From Nannochloris sp. 'desiccata' (Eukaryota; Chlorophyta; Trebouxiophyceae; Chlorellales; Chlorellaceae): a stretch of 64,000 nucleotides of DNA. The translations under genes were made by a program, and so were the position numbers. This document shows positions 34,625 to 45,002 of this stretch, in pieces (the stretch's first letter is position 1; each line of letters starts with the position of its first letter). Under the pieces are notes generated by a model that searched no databases, had not been told where the DNA came from, and saw only the letters and a list, made by a program, of their open reading frames with translations. The DNA lies in NCBI GenBank assembly GCA_019044685.2, contig JAGTXX020000009.1, forward strand, positions 558,001 through 622,000, in the 5' to 3' direction.

Positions 34625-36220
34625 ATGCAGAGAACTACTTCTAAATACGCCGCTTCAAGTACTAAATTTCGCACTTTGGTATCCCAACCTTCAAACAAGT
34701 CAGTCTCCAATGCCGCCGCCTCCGTTACCAGCACCGACAATACCTCAAAGGGCGCAGAAGTGCGTCGTGAAGACCCGACTGCTCAACCTGAAAAACAGGA
34801 AGAACAGCCATTTGTATGGACCCACTGCTGGTATCCAGTCACTGCGTTAGATTATCTCAACTCTTCAGCTCCGATGGCGATTACGGTCCTCGGCTTCGAC
34901 CTTGTTGTTTGGCAGGACAATGATGGCCACTGGCGCTGTTTCCGGGATTCTTGCCCCCACAGAGCTGCTCCATTATCTGAAGGGAGTATCCACCCTACAA
35001 AAGGATTGCAGTGCGCCTATCACGGTTTTACTTTTTCTGGCTCCGGCAAATGTACTGGAATCCCGCAATCACAGGGAGGAGCTGCCCTGCAATCTGCAAT
35101 TTCCAGCCCACGTTCCTGTGCAATTTCCTACCCTACTACTACCAAGCACGGCCTTCTCTGGGTATGGTTAGAGTCTGGTGAAGATGCATCTGCTACCGCT
35201 GCAGCAACCCCGCTTCCTGAGATGCCCAAGACTGATGCTGCCGGGGTCCCGTGGTTTCAAGTTTCTTCATGGTATATTAGAGAAATGGACGTCGATTACG
35301 TGGCTCTCATGGAAAATTCTGCAGACCCTTCCCACGTCCATTGGACCCACGCTGGGGCGATTGGTTCTCCTGACAAAGCAGGGCCCATTGATGTTTCTCT
35401 TGTAGTGGGAGCGGAAGACTCCCGGCAAAATAATAAAATTAACACAAACTCCTTTGAATTTATAGTTGATGATCCAAAGAAAGCCACATTTCGCAGCTTA
35501 AAAATAAATATGCCGTGTACATTATGGGCGTGCAGTGAAGGTATGGAGGGAGGGGAGCTTGGTTTATTCTATAATATAGTCCCAGTTGCCCCGGGAAGGT
35601 GCCGCTTGATGAGTTTACCTCTTTCCACCAGTTCTAAATTCCGTTTCCCCGCTAAAATCTTCCATTTTGCACCATTTTTACGTCATCTGTACAACCATAA
35701 AGTCGCTGCACAAGATATAGCTATTTTGCACAGACAAGGAACAAATTTAGCAGCAGAAGATTTCCGGGGTTGGAAAAAAGGATTTTATATGCCTACAGCA
35801 GCTGATAAAGGCATTCTTGTGTTACGAAAATGGCTAGAAAAGGCTGGAGGTGGTGTCCAATGGGGTCCGAATGTCGATTCAAGGCCTATTAGGCAAGCAG
35901 TAATAAATCGAGAAACGCTGTTTGATAACTATCAAAGCCATACAAAACACTGCCCGCACTGCTCTAAAGCTTTAGAAAGAGTGAAATACGGTATAGTACT
36001 AGCTAAGATTCTTGCTGTGCTCAGTTTAACAGCCTCTGTCGTTGCGTATGTCGTCCCCACTGCAGCGGGGTGGGTGGTGCCTGTGTCTTCAGTTGTGGGT
36101 TGGGGTGTCCTTAGTATTCTTTCTTGGTTCAGTGTACGAGCTCTTTACAGTATGGAAGGTGCATTTATGCAAACACAGTGGCGACATGCAGATAATAAAA
36201 AGTTGGTGGAGTTTATTTAG
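34625..36220 (+). CDS. Rieske oxygenase, pheophorbide a oxygenase/PTC52/TIC55 family
   Basis: From ATG 34625 the protein has 531 residues. An alternative ATG at 34478 needs a GC-AG intron (34559-34630) and would give 556 residues. A Ser/Thr-rich plastid leader precedes the Rieske [2Fe-2S] site (CPH near residue 110, CAYH near 130). The mononuclear iron motif NSADPSHVHWTHAG is near 230. The C-terminus has KHCPHCSKALE, the CxxC of this family, then two membrane helices. Known: members oxygenate chlorophyll breakdown products or pigments at plastid membranes and take electrons from ferredoxin. Which member this is cannot be fixed. Confidence 0.85.
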   Translation: MQRTTSKYAASSTKFRTLVSQPSNKSVSNAAASVTSTDNTSKGAEVRREDPTAQPEKQEEQPFVWTHCWYPVTALDYLNSSAPMAITVLGFDLVVWQDNDGHWRCFRDSCPHRAAPLSEGSIHPTKGLQCAYHGFTFSGSGKCTGIPQSQGGAALQSAISSPRSCAISYPTTTKHGLLWVWLESGEDASATAAATPLPEMPKTDAAGVPWFQVSSWYIREMDVDYVALMENSADPSHVHWTHAGAIGSPDKAGPIDVSLVVGAEDSRQNNKINTNSFEFIVDDPKKATFRSLKINMPCTLWACSEGMEGGELGLFYNIVPVAPGRCRLMSLPLSTSSKFRFPAKIFHFAPFLRHLYNHKVAAQDIAILHRQGTNLAAEDFRGWKKGFYMPTAADKGILVLRKWLEKAGGGVQWGPNVDSRPIRQAVINRETLFDNYQSHTKHCPHCSKALERVKYGIVLAKILAVLSLTASVVAYVVPTAAGWVVPVSSVVGWGVLSILSWFSVRALYSMEGAFMQTQWRHADNKKLVEFI

Positions 36221-36890
36221 ATAAAGAACAGATATAGCCTAGCGAGGGCGTGATATTAATAGGTAAAAAAGTTCCTTGTTGCAACAAGTAAGAAGAAGTT
36301 AACCAACACAAAACTCGATAGGAGAATCGATTGAAACAGTCCATACATAGATGTATGCACATGTACTTTATTCAATTGTAATTTATCAATTGTTTTCTTT
36401 CTTTCTTTTTGGCATTGTATGGAATTGAGGCAAGTACGAATGAATGAATGAATGAATGAATGAATGAATGAATGAATGAATGAATGAATGAATGAAAGAA
36501 AGAATGAAAGAAAGAATTTCAAAAGTATCTAATGCAAGCAGATCTATGATCAGAATTACTAGATGTTTTAGACAAAAGGACGTAAATAAACCAAGCACTC
36601 ATCGTAGGCACAGTTGTACTAAAAGAAAGGTTGTGGCCACAAAGAAAATTGCACAAGAAGTTGGGCTGATAGGCGGTGGCAAAACAATTGGAGAGGTACG
36701 GAGGGAGCACAGATATACAGATTTAGACCCTACGAGCACCGTTATCTTGGGCCATATAATATCAATGTTGGTCTCATCAATTGGGTTTGCTTTAATAACT
36801 TTAATACCTGGTCAGTTCGTCTTCTATTCTGGCAACACTAAGAAAATGCAAACAAACAAAAAAGAAAGAAAGAAGGAAAAAGAATACTCT
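36221..36890. other. Intergenic with a tetranucleotide repeat
   Basis: 3' UTR of the Rieske gene, then the (GAAT)n tract and AT-rich DNA up to the convergent trypsin gene. A 159-codon plus frame here is seeded by the repeat and was not called. Confidence 0.4.
36438..36514. repeat. (GAAT)n microsatellite
   Basis: About 14 near-perfect GAAT units followed by GAAAGAAAGAAT variants. Confidence 0.95.
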
Positions 36891-38313
36891 TTAATAAACG
36901 CAGCGGGCGGAGGGGAAGACGCACGCAGTACCACGCTGGAAGATATACTTTCTATAAGAAAACGGCAATAGCAACTTAAACCTGATAGAATAGGAGCCAC
37001 TTGAAAATGCCCTGCTGATATTCACCCTGGCTATAAGGGGGGGGACATTTGTAGCAATTCTTGCACTGATCTTGATGTTCCCACCGGCAAATCTGGAGCA
37101 TTTAGCGGACATAACGCAAAAAGAAGTCGCTCCACTGCTTAAAGCAGCAGCAGTGGCAGCAGCTCTGGTGGCACTCGGTGAACAGGCACGGGCTTTATAT
37201 GTCACTTGAATAATTTCTCCGCGTCCTTTGTTCAAAGTGGCGCAGCCACCTGGAGCAGGGGTAGGGGTAGGAGAAGGACTGGGAATGGGAGAAGGACTGG
37301 GAGTGGGAGAAGGAGTGGGGGATGGGCTTGGGCTAGGGCTAGGAGAAGGAGAAGGACTCGGTTGAGGCTCTGGTGCCGTCCCAATAATTCCCTCAATCCA
37401 GCTCTTCGATTGAGCGACAGAGGTAGACGCGCCCCAAGTATCCTTTCCGCATCCCGCAGGGCCGAAAGAAACAATGCTCACTTGAACATTAGTGCCAGCA
37501 AGCATTTGAGGGCCACCACTATCTCCCTGACACGCGCTTGTATACGCACCGCCTCCTTTGGGAACGCCGACTTCGCAAAGGATGGTGCAAGGGCTCTGAG
37601 GGCAAGGTGGACAAGGAGAAACACCAAAAGTACCCACCTTCAATTCAGCATAGAGGAGAACGTCGCTACTTCTATTAGAACCTTCAGTGAGGCCCCACCC
37701 TAGACTGGTGAGAGAAGTGCCACCAGGAGGGTTTGAAGAAGCCAATGTCACTGCTGGGAAGGATGTAGGGGATTTAAGCTTCAGAATAGCGACATCAAAC
37801 TTAGAAGTAACCAGACCAGCAGTGTATTGATCATTAACAAAAACGTCAGCAACACCAATCCTCTCAGGGAAGTTGCTTAAAGAGCTTTGGTCTGTGCCGC
37901 CCAACAATACAGTCGTGGGAGGGAAAAATTGGTTATTTTCATCAAACACGCAATGAGCTGCCGTGAGAATATACATAGGGGCGATCACTGTCCCTCCACA
38001 AGCAGTGAAGTAGTAATTGCTGGAGAACCAAGCCAATCGAGCCATGAAATTGAATTGCCCCGGAGAAGCGACCTGCCCATATGCAATTCTCTCAGAGGCT
38101 TTCAGAGTGCGTCCGATATGCTCAACATCAATATTTATAGGGTGCTTCACAACAGCGGCTGCAAAGTTAGAAGTTAAAAGTGATCATTAATTGCGTTTTA
38201 ATTCATCTAGATGGCGCTAGCCAGAACATAAATGATAGTCAACCCTTACCTGCACTTAAAGAAGGAGTAATCACAAGTGCAAAGCACAAGAATGCCGCAA
38301 CTTTCAAACCCAT
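36891..38313 (-). CDS. Secreted trypsin-like serine protease (S1) with Pro/Ser linker and Cys-containing tail
   Basis: Exon 1 38313-38250 encodes a signal peptide (MGLKVAAFLCFALVITPSLS). Exon 2 38158-36891 joins in phase 1, for 443 residues. The catalytic triad is clear: His in LTAAHC, Asp in FDVAILKL and Ser in QGDSGGP. The usual IVGG activation site reads IAYGQVA, so zymogen processing may differ. After the protease, a run of Pro-Ser pairs (about 40 residues) leads to a C-terminal domain with six or more cysteines. Such linkers are common in secreted algal wall proteins. An extracellular role is inferred. Confidence 0.85.
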
Positions 38314-38987
38314 GATTCCTATCTTTTATACTCAATCGTTTGTGGCCAAGTTACTGGCTGTGCGGATTTAACACTCGTCCGGCTGAAACATGCGAGGTTT
38401 TCTTGCTGTAGATAATTAATTTTAACAAGCGAAGGACCGGCGCGATTGGTTTGTCAGCCTGAGGTTTTTGACAGAGCGCTAGAGCTATCTCAGCCGGAGA
38501 CTGAGATTGCCTATGAAAGAAGAACATTAGAATGTCTTTTGACAATGGCTTGAAGATGTGCAGATAAGTTTCATTCTGCCTTCTGTCACCAATGTGCAAC
38601 TGCGACTAATTATATTAAAAAGGGAGAAGAAGTGTAGTGGAAACGGCCCCGGTGGCGGTGGTCCAAGTTGCAGTTGAAAAGCAGGGAAAATGACGTATTA
38701 TACCTCTAATACTGTCTCTTAGAATTCTATTGGCTATACAATGAAATCCTAAGAATGGTGGAATGAGCAGAACGCAAATATAAGGCCTCGCTTTTAAGTG
38801 TGGAATCGCCGAGGTACACTTCAAGTTGCAAGTGTACCTCAATAAAATTCAAACAGCGATTAAGCGGATTCTGCAAATTTACACTTAAAACTAATTGAAA
38901 GGCAACTCTGAAGTTCAGAAGTCTTCAAAATGTCGATAGCACGTGCATAGCCATCTAAAAGCTGCCACCCAAGGAACGAAGTTTGAA
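38314..38987. other. Divergent promoter region, trypsin and Timeless
   Basis: No coherent gene. It contains the hairpin at 38811-38840 and a TATAA-like sequence at about 38780. Confidence 0.4.
38811..38840. repeat. Perfect 11-bp inverted repeat (hairpin)
   Basis: GAGGTACACTT (38811-38821), an 8-bp loop, then AAGTGTACCTC (38830-38840). The arms pair without mismatch. It lies about 150 bp upstream of the Timeless start and could be a promoter element or the trace of a foldback insertion. Confidence 0.7.
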
Positions 38988-41900
38988 ATGGACTTGGACT
39001 TAGATTTGTTGGCCTCTATCGCCTCTGGGGGACTTGGTCATTGGTATGAAGACCTAGAAGGAGCTCAAACATATGTCAAGGATGAGGACTGTGTTGGTAA
39101 GTTGAAATCATTGTTGTTATTTTGACAACAATTTCTCACTCGATCACTTTTGGCTATAGCTTTTTTTCACCTACCAACCACCAATTCCACCAATGCAGCT
39201 TGCCTGAAAGATCTTCAAGGCTTCTTTCGGTTTGATGACCCCATTAAACGCCCATCTTTCTTTGCTGTGAGCAAGTATAATTTTGCCCGCAGCGACTTGG
39301 TACCATTGATCGTTACCTATCCCGAAGAGTATGATATAGTCTATAATGCCCGTAAGTAGTAAAATTAACACGTGCGTTCGTCTAGGAGTCTACTGAGATT
39401 GATTCTCAATATTTCATTTCAAATTTCCTATCCTCTCATTTACGGCGACAAATCCTAATAAAATTTTACTATCCTTGCAGTCAAAGTGTGCGTCTATCTG
39501 ACCATGGCTTCTTCTGAACCAAACACAGAACGCTCTTCCCAACAATCCACTCATATGCAACAAGTCTGCGAAGCTTTCCTTGCACAAGATGCTTTAGCAG
39601 TCATTGTCGGCATGCTTGCTGAGCCTCTTTCCCGCCACCCCAAGATGACTGATAAAGATACCGCTCTTGTCGAGTTAGTCATCACATTCCTTAGAAATTT
39701 ACTCGTGGCGACAGTGCCCCCCGCTGACGCGTCGAATCTTTCCGAAGAAGCTGGGAGAAGGATACGCACTGGCTTAATAGAAAGACTCTTTGCAGACGAT
39801 GTGTTAGATCTCGTGCTTCTCATGGCACAGCACGCCCGTGAACGACCTTTTAAATCCCAAGCAAGTGTTTTACTTGATCTCTTTCTACACCTCTTCACTG
39901 ATGTCACTCCGCAGGGATTACTCACTGCAGAATCCGCGCTTAAAAGGATGGAGAATCAGTCAAAACGCGTGCCAGATAGAAAGAAAGCGATGTTGTTGCA
40001 AAGGCAACAGCGTCCTGTTGGTACTGCTCCTGTGATGCCTACCGGATCAATTGGCAAAACTGTGATCAGTAAAGGACCATCTAGGACACAATACGCAGCT
40101 GCGGTGTATATGCGTCGTCATTTAGACCATGGGTCTGGCGTTTTAGTCCGGCATGCGCCTGCGGTTCAAGAACTTCCCAGCATCGAGGCAATTACTAATC
40201 CCAAACACAAGAAAGCGCAGACACGTGATGTAGGCGCAGATACTACTACTGGCGCTGGCGCAACTGGATCTATGAGTTCTTCTTCTACTTCTGGAATGGA
40301 GGCACCTAGTGTTCGTTCAGCTAAATTAGCTATAAAGCTTAACGAATACTTGGCCCGCTTTTTGGAGGAAGCATATACTCCATTAGTTGGCCAGGTATTT
40401 AAAGATGCTCGAGCTGGTCTTGGGGTGAGTATGATGGAAGAAGAAGACTTTGAGAAATTCGCACGATTTGTGGCCTTGTGTACTCAATATGCGCGGCTTA
40501 GGGAAGAATCTAGGCTCAAACAGAAAATGGCGGTGATGGCTCTAAAAGCCAAGAATGCTGAACATAATACCTTTCTTGATGACGATGCTCAAGGAGGAGG
40601 AAATAAAGAAGCTGACGAAGATGAGGATCGTTCACCATTTGAGTGTCTAAGCTCAACCATGGGATGGGATGCCTTCCACATGCTTTTAGTCTTACTTCAA
40701 GTCGCCCGTGATCGAGAACTGGGTCGTGCTCGTAACAAGGCTGTTAATAAAATCTCTCGTCGCCACGTTTTACTCAATTCTCTCGGTCCATTACTCCGTG
40801 AGATGTTACTTACACTTGATCTCGCTCGTGTAGCTGGTAACTCTGCTGATAGACATGCAGCTGATCGATTACAACGACGTCTTGCCTTTGACGATAGCAA
40901 GGATTCTGGTATTTTAGAGATCCTTACTCGTACTATCCGAGATTTCAGTTATTCGGCACATTCACGTGTGCATGCTGTGAATATGGTGGAAGTTTTGCAC
41001 CTTATATTGGGTATGCTGGACAGGTTGACCAAAGATCCTGGTGGCTTAGTGGTGAGACAACAAGTGCGCCAGCGAGCGCCCCCAAGGAGAGCGTCTACTG
41101 GTGGTGGTGGTGGTGATGGTGCTACGCCTGTTGCTGAGAAAGCTGCTGTTGTTACTAATCTCGAAAAAGAGGGTGTCAAGATCGTTGATGATGCTGAGGT
41201 TGCTGAACAACAGCATGAAGATGAAGACGCAGAGAAGACTGATAGTGACCCTACTAGGGCAGCTGTTGCAGAAGGAGAGAAGGAAGGTACGCGCATTGAT
41301 GAAGAGAAAGAAGAAGAAGAGGAGAAGAAAGAGGCGGAGAAGGAAACTTCACTCTCCCCTGCCGCTGCCCCTGCTCCCGCTCCTGCTGCTGCTGCAGTAG
41401 AGGAGCATGAAGAGGAAGACGATGCTGAAGAGCCTCCCTCCAACCTTCCCCGCATGTATCGTGACATTCAATTCGATCTTCAAGCTCGTTTACGTAAAGT
41501 CTGTGCCATCCCGGCTATTCTGCAGTTCTACACCTGGCTTTTACAAGGCTACAAGTCCAACGCACCTTTAACCAACGCTGCCATCACCTCTTTCCTCACC
41601 CGAATTGCCCTTCCTTTAGACAAAGGTGGCTTGGGGTTAGAAGCTATGCTGTGGCAGTTGAGTGTCTTGCGTGTATTTCATGCTATTATGTCTGATAACT
41701 CGGTTCGAAACAACCCAATGATGACAGATTTAATTAAATTGTGTACAAGAACTATAAGGAATTTATTCTCTCGCTTGGCGCCAGCAGACCCGGAACTTTT
41801 TGAATCTCCCGCCCCTGATGCTGGAAATAAAAGTATAACGAATTCTGATTATGCTGCTGAAGTAGTAGATTTGGTAGGGGATGAAGAAGGACAAGAGGAT

Positions 41901-43298
41901 AAAGAAGGTGGTCCTGCGGAGGAGGAAGAAAAGGAAGAAAATGAGGAAGAAACTGCCGAAGCTAAGAAAAAGAAACAAATGGCGGAGCTTGAGCCAAAAA
42001 TGAAACAAGGCGCTGCTGCCCTTGGATTCATCGAACTCCTTTTCTGGAAGACTGCCAACATTGCTGAGGTTGTATCTGAAGAGTACAACTGGAAAAAACT
42101 TGTTGATATGCACCACAGTGGCGGCGACGGTATTTCTGGCCCTTCAGGTGGGGGTCAATTTGGGTTTGCCAGTTACCGAGGCGGCAGTGGTGGTGGCTCT
42201 CGTGCTGCTGATTTCACCGAAGAGCAAACCAACCAACTCCTCGTTGCCTTTGAAAAATTCAACGGCCAAAAAAACTGTTTGGAACGATTGGTTGACGAGT
42301 TTGGAGGTAAATTCAAAAAGCATCATATTTCTAAAAAAATGAAAGATCTGGGGTTGTACCGTGGCAAGTTTACGTACAATCAACAAGACAAGATGAGATC
42401 TTTAATGGAAGTTCACGCCGATAAGGCACCCAAAGCCATGTTTGCTGCTATTGCTGAAGATTTGGGGGCGGGATTCACTGCAAATCAAGTTCGGAATAAA
42501 CTTAAAGACATGGGCTTGGTTCTCGGTGGCGGGGGTGCTCCTCAAAACCGCGGTGCTAATGGTGGTAGTTCCAAGGGAACCAGCAAAAATGATGCTTGGG
42601 ATGCTATGTTTGGATCTGAAGATGATGCAGATGATGATAACCAAGGTGGTGGTGCTCGATCTAACACAGATTCTGAAAAGGAGGCTGCAGCTGATTCGGA
42701 CGACGACAGCGAGGATGGAAATAAAGATAGAGGCAGAAGTGCATCCCCTCCTCCTTCTCCTCCCTCTTTTGACGAAGTCATGCTTGGAATTGAAAATAAA
42801 GAAGATGATAACAACCATAGCAGTGAACAGAACCGCCGGGCTGCTGGTCATAGCTCTGGCCAGAAACGCAATGCTCCTGAAGGCGATGATGAAGACGAGG
42901 TGGTGGTCGGTGGTTTTAATGCGGAAGATGAGGCTGCTGCTGTTGAGCAACGACGTGCTGCTGCCTTGGCGCTTCTGAGAAAGAAGCATAAGAAGTCAGA
43001 CGATACTCCTGTTGTGCCGGCAGAAACAGCAGCAGCTGGTAATCAAGGGAATGCTGCTGCCGCTGCTGATACCGCTCCCTCTCCTGCCGCTGCTGTTGAG
43101 GAAGAAAAGAAGGATTTACAAGAACTTGATGGTAATGATGATGTTGTTCTCAAGGAGAATGTGAATGCTCCTGCTCCCGCTGCTGCAGAGCCAGTGAAGA
43201 CATTTGGAAGGGGCAGGTTGAAGAAGCTTGGTGGGGGCAGTGGCGGTGAAGCAGCACCTCCGATGCCTAGCATTTTTGATGATTTGGAAGACTTTTAA
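38988..43298 (+). CDS. TIM: Timeless, replication fork protection complex
   Basis: Exons 38988-39096, 39199-39351 and 39481-43298, both junctions phase 1, give 1359 residues. The N-terminal Timeless domain is clear (CLKDLQGFFRFDD, RDLV/PLIVTYP-like, then KVCVYLTM and the helical repeats with FLRNLLVATVPP). A middle region has DIQFDLQARLRKVCAIPAIL. An acidic Lys/Glu linker precedes residues about 995-1100 with two Myb-like units (FTEEQTNQLLVAFEKFNGQK; ISKKMKDLGL and RNKLKDMGLV), as in plant and animal Timeless C-terminal parts. Known: partners TIPIN at stalled forks and helps cohesion and checkpoint signalling. Confidence 0.92.
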
Positions 43299-43350
43299 AC
43301 TGGAGAAAACCTGCAGTAATGGCCGTTCTACTATTTAGATTGCATATAGC

Positions 43351-43420
43351 TAGAAAATCTTGTAATGAATTTTAGAACCCCAAAAAGTTCAAAAGTGAAT
43401 GAAGGCAAGCTCAACGAAAG
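43351..43420 (+). repeat. Direct repeat, copy 1, flanking the retroelement remnant
   Basis: Begins TAGAAAATCTTGTAATG and ends GAAGGCAAGCTCAACGAAA. It matches 44478-44549 over about 70 bp with several substitutions and small gaps. Too long for a target-site duplication. Confidence 0.7.
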
Positions 43421-43612
43421 TGGGCTGTTTTGTTGAAGACAGCTGCTGCTGGTCTCTCATCTTTAGAAATGTATATAATAGAGCTTAGATTGTTGTCTAG
43501 AAGTAGAGAGGAGGTGCAGCTTACCCAGCTGCATAGCACTCTTTTTTCTGGGCCCTCCATCTAGAGGCTTTAATAACTTACCCTCAAAACACTGATTTTA
43601 CACTGGTTTTAC

Positions 43613-44420
43613 CTAGCAGCTTGGATCCAAGAGCAGGCCTGGGGAGGGTTGACCGGGATCAAGGGATGTAGTGTTTTGAGGTATTTGAAGGTATGCAGGG
43701 CCACTTCCTGCTTTGCAGTTGTGGTCGGAATTAAACTCAGAGGTTTGCAGAGTGGTTCTAGTCTTTTTGTTAGCGGCTGCGTCTGCTTTTTCATTGCCGC
43801 TGATGCTGCAACGAGCTTTGACTTTAATGATAGTTGTTGAGCCACTTCTACAGAGAAGTGTGATGATAATTTGATGAAGGAGATTTCTGTGCTTGTGGAT
43901 TCTATACTTATGGGGGCTGAGTAGAACGTTACTGACATTTTGCATGCTGGATTGGCTGTCAGTTGCAATAGTAATATCTGGTTCTGGATCGGCGGTGCGG
44001 AGCGCATGGAGGATGGCACCAGCTTCTGCTCTGAAGCACGTATGGAGAATTCGGCTGTGGTTTATCGTGGAAATGTATCATAGAGTTATTACGGGAGTCA
44101 AAAATGCCTCCTGAAATCTCAGTCTCAGATTTGCTGCCATCGGTGTAGATGATGCGGCGGCCGGCAAACAAAAGGTTCTTGCTAGTTGGTAGAGCATCCA
44201 AAAGTAGTTGAATTGTCTCTTCAGTGTTTGGAGAGGTTCTAGTGGAGTTGAAAGCTGGGGTACTGTGTGCAGTTTTGGACGCTTTGGATTGAGTGAGGGT
44301 GGAGGCAGCAGTGGCGGTGTGGGTGTGGAATTTTGATAGCCACGTCTGGAGTGAGTTTTCCAGAGTTGCTATTTCATTATGTGTCTCTTCTTGGGTGCGT
44401 TCAAGGGTATTTATGAAGCT
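43613..44420 (-). pseudogene. Degenerate retrotransposon RNase H domain
   Basis: Read on the minus strand from about 44400 to 43613. The first frame contains IIYTDGSKSETEISGG, the opening strand with the first catalytic Asp. Then the signal shifts frame to FRAEAGAILHALR with the Glu, ITIATDSQSS with the second Asp, and after an in-frame helical part KARCSISGNEKADAAAN, the last motif (normally GHxGIxGNExAD). These are the four RNase H motifs of LINE-type retrotransposons. At least one frameshift and stops upstream mean it is dead. No reverse transcriptase motif was found, so this is a fragment. Confidence 0.8.
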
Positions 44421-44477
44421 TTTGAGATGATTGACTCATTCTTTCAATAGGGCGGAGCCTTGTTCGTTCGTTAGCAA

Positions 44478-44548
44478 TAGAAAATTGTGTAATGAATTTT
44501 AAAACACAGCTTGAAGCTCAAAATTGAGTGAAGGCAAGCTCAACGAAA

Positions 44549-44549
<1 letters not shown>
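44478..44549 (+). repeat. Direct repeat, copy 2
   Basis: Begins TAGAAAATTGTGTAATG and ends GAAGGCAAGCTCAACGAAA. It is directly followed by a (CA)n tract. Partner of 43351-43420; the RNase H remnant lies between them. Confidence 0.7.

Positions 44550-44587
<38 letters not shown>
44550..44587. repeat. (CA)n microsatellite
   Basis: Uninterrupted AC dinucleotides, about 19 units, at the end of direct repeat copy 2. Confidence 0.95.
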
Positions 44588-44589
<2 letters not shown>

Positions 44590-45002
44590 TACAGTCTCTG
44601 GCGCAAAAAATGTGCCCTACTGCCAGTAATATTAGACATTTAATAAAGACAATTATTTAGAAAAATAAACAGAGAATCGATAGCTTAGAAAGAGTGTTAG
44701 AAAACTAACAAGGAGAAATCTCAACACCTGACTCAACGAAATCAAAGGAGGTCCTTTGCATGCAGGACACGAAAAGAAAATGTGATCGCAAGATAAATGC
44801 TCAATCTCCTGCTATTTGCTGTTATATATCATTTTGAAGTAGCTCGGGGTCTCTATAGTGGAGCTCCCTAATTTAAAAGCCGGAACTCTACGCACATTGT
44901 CAAGTGGTAGTTTGATTACATCAGACAGTGCTGTGCCGCGTAATAACGCATTTGGTCAATTTCGCTCTTCCTTTGGCCTGAGAATATCATTTCTAAGCAA
45001 TT
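44588..45002. other. Intergenic, promoter of the ZIP gene
   Basis: No convincing gene. An 84-codon frame at 44858-45112 overlaps the ZIP start in another frame and is not supported. Confidence 0.4.

Noticed and set aside
36492..36971. 159-codon plus frame starting in the GAAT repeat
   Set aside because: Its start is repeat-derived, it runs into the antisense of the trypsin gene, and no domain is visible.
42402..42989. 195-codon minus frame within Timeless
   Set aside because: Shadow of Asp/Glu-rich coding sequence.
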